Program-made: the position numbers and the translations under genes
Shown here: in pieces, positions 23,030-33,755 of the stretch
How the letters are laid out: the number at the start of each line of letters is the position of its first letter
Position numbering within the stretch: position 1 is the stretch's first letter
NCBI GenBank assembly: GCA_030704615.1
Contig: CM060731.1
Location: 2,728,001 to 2,792,000 of the forward strand
Origin: Takakia lepidozioides
Lineage: Eukaryota; Streptophyta; Takakiopsida; Takakiales; Takakiaceae
Reading direction: 5' to 3'
DNA length: 64,000 nucleotides
Notes under the pieces: model-generated
Seen by the model: only the letters and a program-made list of their open reading frames with translations
Databases searched by the model: none
Told to the model about the DNA's origin: nothing

Positions 23030-23755
23030 TTGCGCAAGTATGGCTTGCAAAAGGGACACCTAGGAGATTGGGATCTTCAGGTTCCTTGGTTAGCCATGGG
23101 CTACAGGTTCAGCAAACAAACATCACTTGCCTCTTTCTCACCATATTTCCTTCTCTTTGGCCGAGAGCCGGATTTGTCTGCAGCCATTCGTAGGGACACT
23201 ACTCAAGTCCTTAACCTTGACGATCCGGACGTGTGGGTACGTGCATGTGATCAGCGTGAAGAATTGTTCAAGAAAGTCATGCCCATGGCTTTTGAGAACC
23301 TTGCCATTGCACAGCACCGTGATACGTTGAGGTATGCCACTATACGTGGTGGAGGATATCGTCCTGGGGTTCGAAGGTTTAGCCCTGGTGACTATGTTTA
23401 TTTGCAGCAGACTGCTCCTACGACTTTGGATGTTACTGCAGGGCGTGTTATTCTTAGGGTTCGAGAGGTGTTGCCCTCAGGGGTCCTGATCTTGGAGGGT
23501 CGGGATGGCATGACTTGGAAGGACCATGTGCGTAATTGTGCGCCATGTCACCTTCCCAATGTCGATGACAGAGTTGACCCAAACTTGGCAGTGGTACCTG
23601 CAGGTTTGAGGTGCATGCTCTGTGGGTCTGCCAAAGGGGCAGCCACCATGCTGGTGTGTGATCAATGCTCAAGGGGTTGGCATATGGGATGCTTGACACC
23701 ACCTCTTGAGAAGGTTCCTGACGGAGATTGGTTGTGTCCACACTGCTTGGGATAG
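23030..23755 (+). CDS. Integrase C-terminal part fused to a PHD finger
   Basis: About 240 codons. The first part (WLAMGYRFSKQTSLASFSPY, LLFGREPDL) is the end of a Gypsy integrase; the DDE core upstream is deleted. It is followed by the integrase C-terminal fold with RRFSPGDYVYLQ. The end is a C4HC3 PHD finger at about 23609-23748: CMLC, CDQC, GWHMGC, then WLCPHC, and a stop at 23753-23755. PHD fingers bind histone tails, so this could take the place that a chromodomain has in chromoviruses and guide insertion to particular chromatin (inference). Confidence 0.75.
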   Translation: MRKYGLQKGHLGDWDLQVPWLAMGYRFSKQTSLASFSPYFLLFGREPDLSAAIRRDTTQVLNLDDPDVWVRACDQREELFKKVMPMAFENLAIAQHRDTLRYATIRGGGYRPGVRRFSPGDYVYLQQTAPTTLDVTAGRVILRVREVLPSGVLILEGRDGMTWKDHVRNCAPCHLPNVDDRVDPNLAVVPAGLRCMLCGSAKGAATMLVCDQCSRGWHMGCLTPPLEKVPDGDWLCPHCLG

Positions 23756-24203
23756 TGGTAGTGGACATGACTGGAGGCAGCTAACAAGACATGGGAGGCC
23801 AAGCTCATAGGAGTCAATACATGAGATCCCAAGCTCAAGTTCACAGGTTGCAAGACGGCGACTAATGATGGGGCAACTCTTGCACCCGGCCTCTTGATCT
23901 ATCGAGTTTGAGTGTAGTAGGGATAGTGGTGGAGGACTTAGTGAGGCTATGGTCACTATCACATCTTGTGGCTACCTGGACTTAGAGGGACCTAAGCACC
24001 AGCTAGGGGGGCGATTGTGTGGACTAGTGACTGCCATAGTGGGCAGCATAGTGGCAGCCTAGTGATTGACTAGTTGTAGCCTAGTGGTTGGACTAGTGGC
24101 TGGACTAGTGGTGGACTAGTGGTATACTAGTGTGTGGTGTGCACATGTGTTGTGTGGTTTTGGACAGCGATGTAGTTGTGTAGCGATATGTATGCGCACG
24201 ACA
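23756..24203. other. Retroelement 3' terminal region
   Basis: No gene. It contains a purine tract (about 24003-24014) and a stretch of diverged short repeats around actagtgg (24015-24140). The end GCACGACA abuts the CACT duplication. It shows no evident match to the 5' end at 15247. Confidence 0.5.
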
Positions 24204-24224
24204 CACTGATCATGGGAACGGGGG
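24204..24224 (+). pseudogene. hAT transposase tail, outer copy (middle scrap)
   Basis: Twenty-one bases of transposase tail stranded between the two nested insertions. The last eight, AACGGGGG (24217-24224), are the left half of the inner element's target duplication. Confidence 0.8.
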
Positions 24225-24439
24225 CCTAGTTATCATTCCTGACGTGACGTGGCGCTGACACGTCGGCCGTCACGTCCGACATGCGTCACGTCACGTCGAA
24301 TCCGGACATTTACCCATGTAATTTTTTTTTTACATTTGACTTTTACGATTTACTTCTACCCTTTGTAATGACATGGCAGCCACGGTGTAAAACAGACGTG
24401 GCCAATTATTAATATTTTTTCATTCTTCTAAAAAAATGA

Positions 24440-25020
24440 TTCAGCCTATATTCACGGTCGCATATAATTTATTATTTTTAATAAAAGCAACCGCCCACAT
24501 TGGCGGTCGTTTGTAATTTAATATTTTGTTAAATTAAGCGACCGCCAGTATTGGCGGTCGCCGGTAATTTATTTATTTTTAAATGAAGCGACCGCCCATA
24601 TTGGCGGTCGCCCGTAATTTATTTATTTTTAAATGAAGCGACCGCCTATATTGGCGATCGCCCGTAATTTATTTATTTTTAAATGAAGCGACCTCCAATA
24701 TTGGCGGTCGCCCGTAATTTATTTATTTTTAAATGAAGCGACCTCCAATATTGGCGGTCGCCCGTAATTTATTTATTTATAAATGAAGCGACTGCTGAAA
24801 TTGGCGGTCGCCCGTAATTTATTTATTTTTAAATAAAGCGACCGCCGAAATTGGCGGTCGCCCGTTATTTTTTTATTTTTAAATGAAGCGACCGCCCATA
24901 TTGGCGGTCGCCCGTAATTCTTTTATTTTTAAATGAAGCGACCACCCATATTGGCGGTCGTCCGTAATCTATTTATTTTTAAATGAAGCGACCGCCCATA
25001 TTGGCTAGTCGCGCCGCGCT
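24440..25020. repeat. Palindromic array, 60-bp period, upstream of inner kinase-like gene
   Basis: Units GCGACCGCC, a 6-base spacer (catatt or similar), GGCGGTCGC, then a linker resembling cgtaatttatttatttttaaat. The period is almost exactly 60 bp for about ten units. Each unit is a perfect or near-perfect inverted repeat. Confidence 0.85.
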
Positions 25021-25085
25021 GACACGTAGCAAGGCGCCGCACCTTTTCGAGCATAATGTCATTTTTTTTGGGGGGGGGGGCTGGT

Positions 25086-25100
25086 GGGCGCCTATATAAA
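25086..25100 (+). promoter_or_regulatory. TATA box of inner kinase-like gene
   Basis: gcctatataaacc lies just after the palindromic array and about 335 bp before the ATG at 25424. The array-TATA-gene order repeats at every gene of the element. Confidence 0.55.
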
Positions 25101-25423
25101 CCATTCCCCCCTCCTTTTCTGATCACTTTTGCCCCTCTTGTGGTGCGGTTCATTGGCATCCTGTAGTCCTTTCGGACTTCGTTGCTTGGCACTGCCAACG
25201 GGAGGTGCAAAGGTGATTATTTGGGGGGGGGGAGAGGTTTTGTTGGTTTTCTATTGGTCAGTCCCACACACTTGTTCACGGTACAATCATCGTATCACCA
25301 TTTTGCCGTTTCCGGATCTCCGGCAGCCTGTTTTTTTGCAGAAAACTACGAAGACACCATCCACACGCGTTCATTGCCATTTTTCTGAGGTTTTGGACCC
25401 TGTAGTGGGCAAAGGTTTATACA

Positions 25424-26886
25424 ATGTCGGGGGTTGTGAATTCAAGTTCTGGGGCGGGATCGTCTGGGGGGCGGAGGAAGAGAAAACGTGCCCACGAGCG
25501 GGATAGCCAGGTTAACAAGCCAGACTACCCGGGACCGGATGCCTTGGATAGGGTGAAAGAAGTGGTAGCGGATTATTTCAAGGGTAAGGACATAATGAGG
25601 CTGGAGAGTGCTTATGTTAGGCATGGATGGGAGGGGTTTCAGATTTTTCAGCAAAATATGGAGAGAAAAATGACAAACGCTTTGGCGGGGGCTAAGTGGA
25701 CGGCGAACAGGGGCAAGCCGAAGTTCAATCGGTGGATCCAAAGCAGGGCGAAAGACGTCACGTGGAATTTGAGGCAATTAATGCAGACATGGAAGGGTAG
25801 AACAACCCAGGGTCGAGTGTCCTCCGCCGAAGCTGAGTTGATGCGGCGTGTTGAGTATTGGGCTTGCTCGGCAAGTCAGAATTCACATCGCCGGACTAGG
25901 GTTGTCCCTTGGAGGCGGGGTCATCGGGCGGGGAAGGCACAACTGGTCTTTATTACCTGAACTCTACTGCGAAGGTGGTAGAGATTGGCCCTTACAAAGA
26001 AGGAGGGTATGCTAAGGTCCGTCACTGTAGGATTGTTGGCGATTCTAGAATATCGGAGCGTTGGGAGCTAGCGGGAAAAAAACCCAAGTCCAAAAATCCA
26101 GAAAAGGCGTTGAGACAACATAACGACGAGTGTTTGGCAGTGAAGTTCCAGCATCCGGGTGTTATCTCGTATTTTGCTGTGAATGCACGTGAGGTAAAGG
26201 GTTACACTCGCTGGTGGAATGGGGGGACAATACGCGACATGATGAACCTTGACAGAAAATGGGGCAACAATTCGGACAACAGGGTGATTTTGGAACAAAT
26301 GGGAACAGAAGCAGAGTTCCAGGAATGCAATCGCTTGCTTCGTTTCCGGAAAGTGCGCAGTAAACTTGCATGGGCACTGGTGTGCATCATGGATGTTGTC
26401 CACAAGAAAGGTGTCCTGCACAACGACTTGTCCCCCGACAACATCTTGTTGCATTTTCCAGATGGCACCGAGGAGATCAAGATTGGGGTGTGTGATTGGG
26501 GCTTAGTCACCCCATTGGGCATACGCAAAGCCTCGTTGTACCAGTTTGAAAACCAAGACAAGTTGGACCGGGAACTCGCGAAAAGATGGTGGGTGGAAAA
26601 AAATATTGCATCGGTTTTCAATACGAATGTCACGCCCCCCCCCCAACAGGACATGACGTCGGAGGCCTTTGCCGTTGGGAAGATAGCGGTATGAATAAAT
26701 GACGGCGCTCATTATGATCAAAGTATGTTCCATGACCAATCTACGGGAGGTTGTTGACATTCAATGCTACAAAGATTGTACGACAACAACAAAAATGAGA
26801 GAGTCACATTAGCCCATGTAGTACTTCGGTTCATGGGCAAGCCATTCAATTGGCCTGAGCCGAAAGACGTATATAGGACGGAGTAG
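25424..26886 (+). pseudogene. Protein kinase-like gene of inner element, broken
   Basis: The N-terminal part (from MSGVVNSSSGAG with a basic RRKRKRAHERDSQVNK) has a conserved helical region (DIMRLESAYVRHGWEGF). After a frameshift near 25900-25950 comes a kinase-like domain. In the frame starting at 25909 it has a Gly-rich loop (GPYKEGGYAKV, residues 27-37), the ATP lysine in CLAVKF (Lys79), catalytic loop HNDLSPDNILL (Asp173, Asn178) and CDWG in place of DFG (Asp196). The key catalytic residues are present, but HRD-LK has become HND-LS. In-frame TGAs at 26692-26694 and about 26752 come before the end (NWPEPKDVYR, stop at 26884-26886). The homologue at 49700-51199 shares the whole length. The specificity is unknown. 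Confidence 0.7.
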
Positions 26887-26967
26887 ACCATAGTCTCGTA
26901 GATATGAGATTTCTGGCGGTACAATGGTTCTTTTATGAAGACATAACTCAATTTTGATCGTGCATGT

Positions 26968-27503
26968 AATAAATAAAGTCCCATTGTAAATATTACATTG
27001 CATATGCTCGACCCTGGCACCTGTCATCGCAACATAAATGGTTTGTGTACTAGCTCACTGTTTACATTTATAATGTTCCAAGGTTTCGGATAGGGTTATG
27101 AGAAAACGATGTATTAGTTCCGTAGGAGCTAGACAACAAACGTCTCATCTCATTCAACTGTGCGACACTACCATGAGAGGCATGGATCGGAAAGTAATAG
27201 GTGCACATGCGACCTCCGAACGTTTGATACTAGGTCTCTACTTAAACGTGCGGAGGTCGTATGTACACCTATTATTTTTTTATCCATGCCACTCATGGTA
27301 GTATCGCCCAGTTGAATGTGATATGGAACGTTTGTTGTCTAACTCATATGGATCCAATATATCATTTTCTCAGTACCCTGTCAGAAACATTGAAACATTC
27401 GCAGTTACAAACAGTGCCACAATACACGGCCGGTTTTGTTGAAATGACATTTGTGAGGTTCGAGCGTATGCAATTTATTATTTACAACGGAATTTTATTT
27501 ACT
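26968..27503. repeat. Long imperfect hairpin H1
   Basis: Inverted repeat with arms at about 26968-27225 and 27244-27503 and a loop of 18 nt. The best-paired inner part has agacaacaaacgt on the left and acgtttgttgtct on the right, and ccatgagaggcatgga against tccatgccactcatgg. The arms are roughly 80-85 percent complementary by eye, with scattered mismatches and small gaps. Confidence 0.8.
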
Positions 27504-27569
27504 CGGGGGACCGGTACTGCTGTTGAAGCGCAACTGATGGTGCGAATTCTCTATTGATTGGAGCTGTCA

Positions 27570-27947
27570 CAACCAATGTCAACAATCATATTTACGGTAA
27601 GGTGTTTCATGCTATTGTTGTTCATCTAGCTGAATTTTGTAGTACTCTTTTTGTTATTCCCATGCCAACGTCCTCTGAGACTGTCATGTTCAAACGGATG
27701 TATCAGCCACCCCGGCCAGCTTGCAAGCTACAGCCATGGCCCACCATAAATTGAATGAATTGAAGATTTTGTGCGAAGTTCCTGGTTTCATGTCCGTGGT
27801 GGCTGATACGGAATTCGGAATATGGCAGTCGCAGTGGACCTGATGTTGTTGGCATAGGAGTAGCAAAACGATTCCTAAATAATTCTGCTACATGAACATC
27901 GGCAATATGAAACACCTTGCAGTACATATGATTCTTGAGATTGTTTG
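27570..27947. repeat. Long imperfect hairpin H2
   Basis: Arms at about 27570-27711 and 27798-27947, loop about 86 nt. Examples of pairing are tatcagccacc against ggtggctgata, and aaggtgtttcat against atgaaacacctt. The pairing is weaker than in H1. Confidence 0.7.
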
Positions 27948-28014
27948 CACGGATTATTTGTGTTTGTGCTTTCAAGTGACGAACATTTTCGCCATGGTGC
28001 GGAAGACGTGCATT

Positions 28015-28104
28015 GGCCACATTAAACGGTTGATGTGATACCATTTCACAAATGTATCACATCGCATTTGTGAAAATGTATCACATGAACCGTTCCATGT
28101 GGCC
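28015..28104. repeat. Hairpin H3
   Basis: Arms of 40 nt (28015-28054 and 28065-28104) around a 10-nt loop, with only a few mismatches: ggccacattaaacggtt on the left pairs with aaccgttccatgtggcc on the right. Confidence 0.85.
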
Positions 28105-28256
28105 TACGGGAGTCTTCGATGGGTACGAGATCAATGTGGCCTACAAGATCTACTTCCACCAACAAACATGTGATCATTTCAAAACGCTAGAACTTTGAAG
28201 CGACGATGGGCAAGGTTCTTCATCCAGATGTTCAACATGCTGAGGTCTTCTGTAAT

Positions 28257-28526
28257 GTCTCTTGTTTCGTAATGAGGTGCTTCTCCAACTCTTATTTTTC
28301 CAATTCTAATATCTTCCATCTGGAACATATCCACACATGCGTATATAACTTAAGAAAAGAAATGACCATCAAAACTGGAAGCTGGGGATGAGGCTTATAA
28401 AAGCTGAGATGGTCATTTGTTTTTTTAAGGATTTATGCACACATATGTGGATCTGTTCCAGGTGGAGAATATTAACATATTGGATAAAGTGGACATGGAG
28501 AAGCACCGCATTACGAGGCAAGAGAC
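28257..28526. repeat. Long imperfect hairpin H4
   Basis: Arms at about 28257-28370 and 28408-28526, loop about 37 nt. Examples are gtctcttgtttcgtaatg against cattacgaggcaagagac and aatgaccatc against gatggtcatt. Confidence 0.8.
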
Positions 28527-28559
28527 ACTACAAAAAGAGCTTCAAAGGGCATACCATGT

Positions 28560-30990
28560 AACAGGTCCCAGTATAATCAAAGACGAAACCCCATTCATTC
28601 AATGGACGATTGAATGGTTGCCCATCCAAATGATTTTTGTTTGCTTTCAATCTTTGCCACTATGTTCAACATTCCATGTATCAGGTCCAGGACTAATATC
28701 AGATCAATCGAAATTCATTCAATGGCTCAACGGATGGTTAGCCATCAAAATGATTTTGGTTCGCTTTGAGACTTGGCCACTATGTTCAATGTGCCATGTA
28801 AGAGGCCCCAGAGTAATATGAGATCAATCAAAATTCGTTCAATGGGCCAACGGATGGTTGCCCATCCAAATGATTTTCGTTCGCTTTGAAACTCCCTCTG
28901 ATACGTCCCAGTGTAATACGAGATTAATCAAAAATCGTTCGATTGTCCAATGAGGCGTTCACTTGTCATCTAGTTTTTGTTCAATGCGAAAAAGAAATCC
29001 TGCAATGCGTGCACGGCTATTGCACCCATTGAACGGATGTGGTTGAAGCCCCTCTTTTGCCCGCATGTGCTTGAACATGTGTGGGACACATGTGCGGAGA
29101 CACAACAGATGAATAAATCATTTGCCTCCCCTTCGACGCGCTCCCCCCTCAAGCCATTCCACAATTTAATTGAATTTAAATTTATTTTAAGCCAATAAAT
29201 AGGTTTGCACTACCTTTCAGTGGGGGTTTCTGGCACGTATTGATTTTGTTTTTGGCTCAATTTTGTTCTGCGGCTTCCAACATCCCACGGCTACTCCCTT
29301 GCCAAAATTTGGACCAATAAAAAAAGCCCCCAAAAAAAAAAAATCTCTTCGCTCATTATTGCAGAACTCTCTATAAAGAATGCATGAAGTAGAACACAAA
29401 TCAAAATTGGAGTGCAAAACAGGGAAGAAACTGTGGTTTTGGGTCCAAATGAATTTTGATCGCTCCCAAATTTGGCACGCACGTTGCATATGGCTACATT
29501 ACACGTCCCATTCAAAAACAGAATGAAAAAAAAAATCGTGAGCACGCGAAACACGGTCCAACAGGTCCCAAAGCAATAGTAGCTCCAACAGAATACATTC
29601 AACGGGTGAACGGATGGTTGCCCATCCAAATCATTTTTGTTAGCTTCCAAACTTTGCCAGCACGTTTCAGACACCCTCTCACAGGTCCCGGACTAATATC
29701 AGATCAATCGAAATTCATTTGATGGCTCAATGGATGGTTGGCCATTGAAATGATTTTGGTTCGCTTTGAGACTTGGCCACTATGTTCAATGTGCCATGTA
29801 AGAGGCCCCAGAGTAATATGAGATCAATCAAAATTCGTTCAATGGGCCAACGGATGGTTGCCCATCCAAATGATTTTCGTTCGCTTTGAAACTTGGCTAG
29901 TGTGTTCAATGTACCCTCTGATACGTCCCAGTGTAATACGAGATCAATCGAAAATCGTTCGATTGTCCAATGAGGCGTTCACTTGTCATCTGGTTTTTGT
30001 TCAATGCGAAAAAAGAAATCCTGCAACGCGTGCACGGCTATTGCACCCATTGAACGGATGTGGTTGAAGCCCCTCTTTTGCCCGCATGTGCTTGAACATG
30101 TGTGGGACACATGTGCGGAGACACAACAGACGAATAAATCATTTTCCTCCCCTTCGACGCGCTCCCCCCTCAAGCCATTCCACAATTTAATTGAATTTAA
30201 ATTTATTTTAAGCCAATAAATAGGTTTGCACTACCTTTCAGTGGGGGTTTCTGGCACGTATTGATTTTGTTTTTGGCTCAATTTTGTTCTGCGGCTTCCA
30301 ACATCCCACGGCTACTCCCTTGCCAAAATTTGGACCAATAAAAAATGCCCCAAAAAAAAAAATCCTCTTCGCTCATTATTGCATAACTCTTTATAAAGAG
30401 TGCATATAGTAGATCACAAATCAAGTTTGGAGTGCAAAACAGGGAAGAAACTGTGGTTTTGGGTCCAAATGAATTTTGATTGCTCCCAAATTTGGCACGC
30501 ACGTTGCATATGGCTACATTACACGCCCCATTTAAAAACGGAATGAAAAAAAAATCGTGTGCATGCGAAACACAGTCCAACAGGTCCCAAAGCAATAGCA
30601 GCTCCAACAAAATACATTCAACGGGTGAACGGATGGTTGCCCATCCAAATCATTTTTGTTAGCTTCCAAACTTTGCCAGCACATTCCAGACACCCTCTCA
30701 CAGGTCCCGGACTAATATCTGATCAATCGAAATTCATTCGATGGCTCAACGGATGGTTGGCCATTGAAATGATTTTGGTTCGCTTTGAGACTTGGCCACT
30801 ATGTTCAATGTGCCATGTAAGAGGCCCCAGAGTAATATGAGATCAATCAAAATTCGTTCAATGGGCCAATGGATGGTTGCCCATCCAAATGATTTTTGTT
30901 CGTTTTGAAACTTGGCCAGTGTGTTCAATGTACCCTCTGATACGTCCCTGTGTAATATGAGATCAATCGAAATTAGTTTGTGCTTTGAGA
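28560..30990. repeat. 120-bp tandem repeat block, inner element
   Basis: The reverse-orientation counterpart of 1-3600: units contain ggatggttgcccatccaaatga and agtaatatgagatcaatc with a 120-bp period. A higher-order duplication of about 1 kb is clear, since about 28960-29900 recurs almost unchanged at about 29980-30920. The block lies past the 3' ends of both the RING and kinase-like genes. Confidence 0.85.
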
Positions 30991-31416
30991 ACTTTGTGGG
31001 TATGTTCGTAGAAAGATCATAGATTTCGCGAAATGATTATGAAATACGGAGGGACCAGACGAAATTTGTTTGGACCCGGACCGTTCGTAACTCGTTATAA
31101 CTTATTTGTTAACATCAATTTTTCTTGTTCTCCAGCTTTCGGAGTTCATTACCCATATACACGTCATGACCAAATATGACACCATTGTAAATTTGTTTAC
31201 AGGGTGAACTACTTCTTCCCCATCACACGAGTGTAAATGTGAAGAAAACGCTGCTCATGCAATTGAATTTGGAAGGTGTCGCACATGTGCATTGTGTATT
31301 AACAAAATTGGTGATATACAAACTTGGCGGAATGCCATCACTGTGTTTTCCAACAATATTCAAGATACAACAAAAATACATATTGTATATGTGTTACGCT
31401 GCCAGTCATTAAAAAC
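30991..31416. other. Spacer between repeat block and RING gene
   Basis: About 425 bp downstream of the RING stop. No ORF or repeat was recognised; it probably includes the RING 3' untranslated region. Confidence 0.4.
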
Positions 31417-33755
31417 CTAGTTGTCATTGTCTGAAGATGTGGAATTTGATGCTGTGGCCTGATTTGCACTGCCAATTGCCAGAGCTTGTGACCGTGATCT
31501 CGTGGTCAATGAGGGGCCTAATGGCATGTGATCAATTCTGGCCTGCATCCGTCTACTTCGCGGTGAAAGTTGACTTTCTTCTTCACTCTCACGACGTGGC
31601 GGAGGTGGATCGAGAACAAGTGCTCGGGCTGCATGCAAATCGGCAACGAGGCCGTCCACATCCGGCAATACAGCCCCCGAAACACGATGATAACGGTCTG
31701 TCCATAATCGCCTCCATTTCTCTACAACTGCCTTGATGGTACTTTTGAAACTTTCCAACTGCCTCTCGCGGGCCCTGTCCCTAATCATTGTGTTGTTTCG
31801 ACGATAAGCCACCTCGTACGTATTATTCATTCGGCGTTGACATATTATAGCATCTTCCAGTTCGGACAACAACAAATGTCTCCCAATCGGTTGTCGGTCA
31901 TACAATTCGTTCTCCTCTGGCACCCATGGAACCTGTGGGATCCGGATAAACCTGGACCTTCTTTGACTCCAATGCCCTCCCAGATTGCGGCAAAACTGCT
32001 CTCTCTCCCACCAATCTCGAATGCCTCCAGCACGTATGGTTATCTCCCAATCAGATGTGACCCAGAAATATTGGGAATCTTTGATGTATACCGGGTTTCC
32101 GACATGTATGCCATGCATCTCTCTGTCTGCATCCCATACCAAGTTCTTGCCCCAATGCACACAATTCAGAAATGTGTATGGTAGCCCATCCAATGGAAGG
32201 TTGTGTCGATTGTATTCAAAACCTATAGGCATCCGATCCTCCAAGCCCACCAGCTCATAGAAACGGCGATGGATTGGTGTACGACATTCTGGGCAAACGC
32301 TCGTCCGCAAGGCTTGCGGGATAAGACATGTGAGATGGAACATATGTCCACATGATCCAAGCACATGACATCCCTCTGGGCCGTATGGATTCCTACACAT
32401 CGAACAAACTGTGCCATCTGATATCCACGACGGCAAAACGCTTCGTGGTATTTCCTCCCTCTGGGCCGGTTTGATGTGGCTGGTCATCCTTGTTGTGGTG
32501 TCCCACTCTTCCTCTATCTCCAATTCCCAGTTTATGCTTTTGTTCGACCCCGAAATTCTATGCTCACATCGATCGAACATAAAATCCACATTTGCCCAAT
32601 TGATATACCCGGCGAACACACTTGATGCGATGCGGAGATCGTTATACCTTTGCATGTTGGTATAAATGCTATCCACGCTACAGTTCGACATGCGTGCGAT
32701 ACGTCGCAAGCCTGACAGTGCCCGCTCTACCCGTGCTTCTCTGGAGGCCAAATGGGTCGCCCATTGTATCCAATTCTCCCAATCGCCATTCAATGGGACC
32801 CATGTCTAAATCTCCAGTGTTTTGGACAAGCGCCATGCAGTTGTCATGACAATGTCCCGCTCCTTTGTAACGCGGTCGACATCTAATATCGGGTTCATCT
32901 CCGATTGAATGGCGACCCTCGAGCATTCCCCGGTTTCCAGTACTGGTTCTTTTCCTTTCCTCATTCTCTCATCCGCTATTCGCTATTCCTCAACCATGGT
33001 TTCATCGGCCACAGGGTCAAGGACGTCCGTAACTTCCTGAATGATGAGGTCAATACTGCGAACGGGCATCGCAAACTCCGCGTCCAAGTCCACGACGTTT
33101 GTTCGAACCTCATTGTGGACAACAGTGCCTTCATTGTTTGGAGGCATGTCTTGCAATCTAGCTTCCAACTCGGCTATGCGCAGTGTTTGCCAGTCTAGTC
33201 GGTCCTGCAGGGTCCTGATTCGCTGGTCTCTTTCCGCTAGTTGTTCCTCTAACGTTGCAGCTGGTTGTATTCCGAACGTGTCCGGGATGTACTCCAAATC
33301 GTATAGCAACCTTGCGTTCCTCCTACCAACAGTTTGTCAATTCACTGGACGCAAGAGTATGACCTCTACGTACAACATGGCTGCCAATGTGTACGAGATT
33401 TGACCCTTTAAGAGAGGTTGACCCCACAATGTGCAATGCACCTCATTCGCCCTATGCTGGAAATGCAAGTTCGTGCAAGACCTGGACTCTGCGTAATTGT
33501 TTCGGGTTTGCACGTCATGCCTATCCAAAGGCCACAATCGATTGATGTGGTACCATTTCACGAATTTTTTGCATCTCGTCATCGGCCACCGGAACTCTTC
33601 CGGAACATCCTCCCAGCACTCTTCTGTTAGTATGCTAGGGTCACCAAATACTTCCTAATTCAAGTCTTGCCTTGACCATTTGATTTTCTTAAGGGCGGTC
33701 CATGTTCATTGGGGTCATCTCTTCCATGACGGTCATCGTCCTGGCCCTCTGCCAT
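31417..33755 (-). pseudogene. RING-H2 finger protein gene of inner element, mostly open
   Basis: The best-preserved copy. From the ATG at 33755 the N-terminus is MAEGQDDDRHGRDDPNEHG; after a disrupted stretch (33580-33680) a block with FVKWYHINRLWPLDRHD follows, then a coiled-coil-like TLEEQLAERDQRIRTLQDRL and a 458-codon uninterrupted C-terminal part (32793-31417). Within that part the C3H2C3 RING uses Cys130, Cys133, Cys148, His150, His153, Cys156, Cys167 and Cys170 (32406-32284), followed by RRFYELVGLEDRMP. The Ser/Asn/Asp-rich C-terminus ends at 31417. In-frame stops lie near 33335 (probable TGG to TGA), 32980 and 32808. It is in one frame from 33582 on. It differs clearly from the other two copies but aligns across its full length. 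Probable ubiquitin ligase; target unknown. Confidence 0.75.

Larger units (their letters stand above)
15247..24203 (+). mobile_element. Gypsy-like retroelement with C5 methyltransferase and PHD finger, nested insertion
   Basis: The element interrupts the outer hAT tail. Comparison with the uninterrupted tail at 7737-8135 shows the sequence resuming with a 4-bp overlap, CACT at 15243-15246 and 24204-24207, a plausible target duplication. The element begins TGTCAAG and ends GCACGACA (TG...CA), as LTR elements do. Order: non-coding leader, gag, aspartic protease, C5 methyltransferase, acidic linker, an RNase H remnant, the integrase C-terminal part, and PHD finger. The reverse transcriptase and integrase catalytic core are missing, so it is not autonomous. 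I could not find matching long terminal repeats: the two ends differ. A purine tract (ctaggggggcga) at about 24003-24014 may mark the start of the 3' terminal region. Confidence 0.75.

Noticed and set aside
15247-24203. Annotating two LTRs for the retroelement
   Set aside because: The ends are TG and CA and a 4-bp duplication is present, but no matching repeat could be found between the first kilobase and the last 200 bp.
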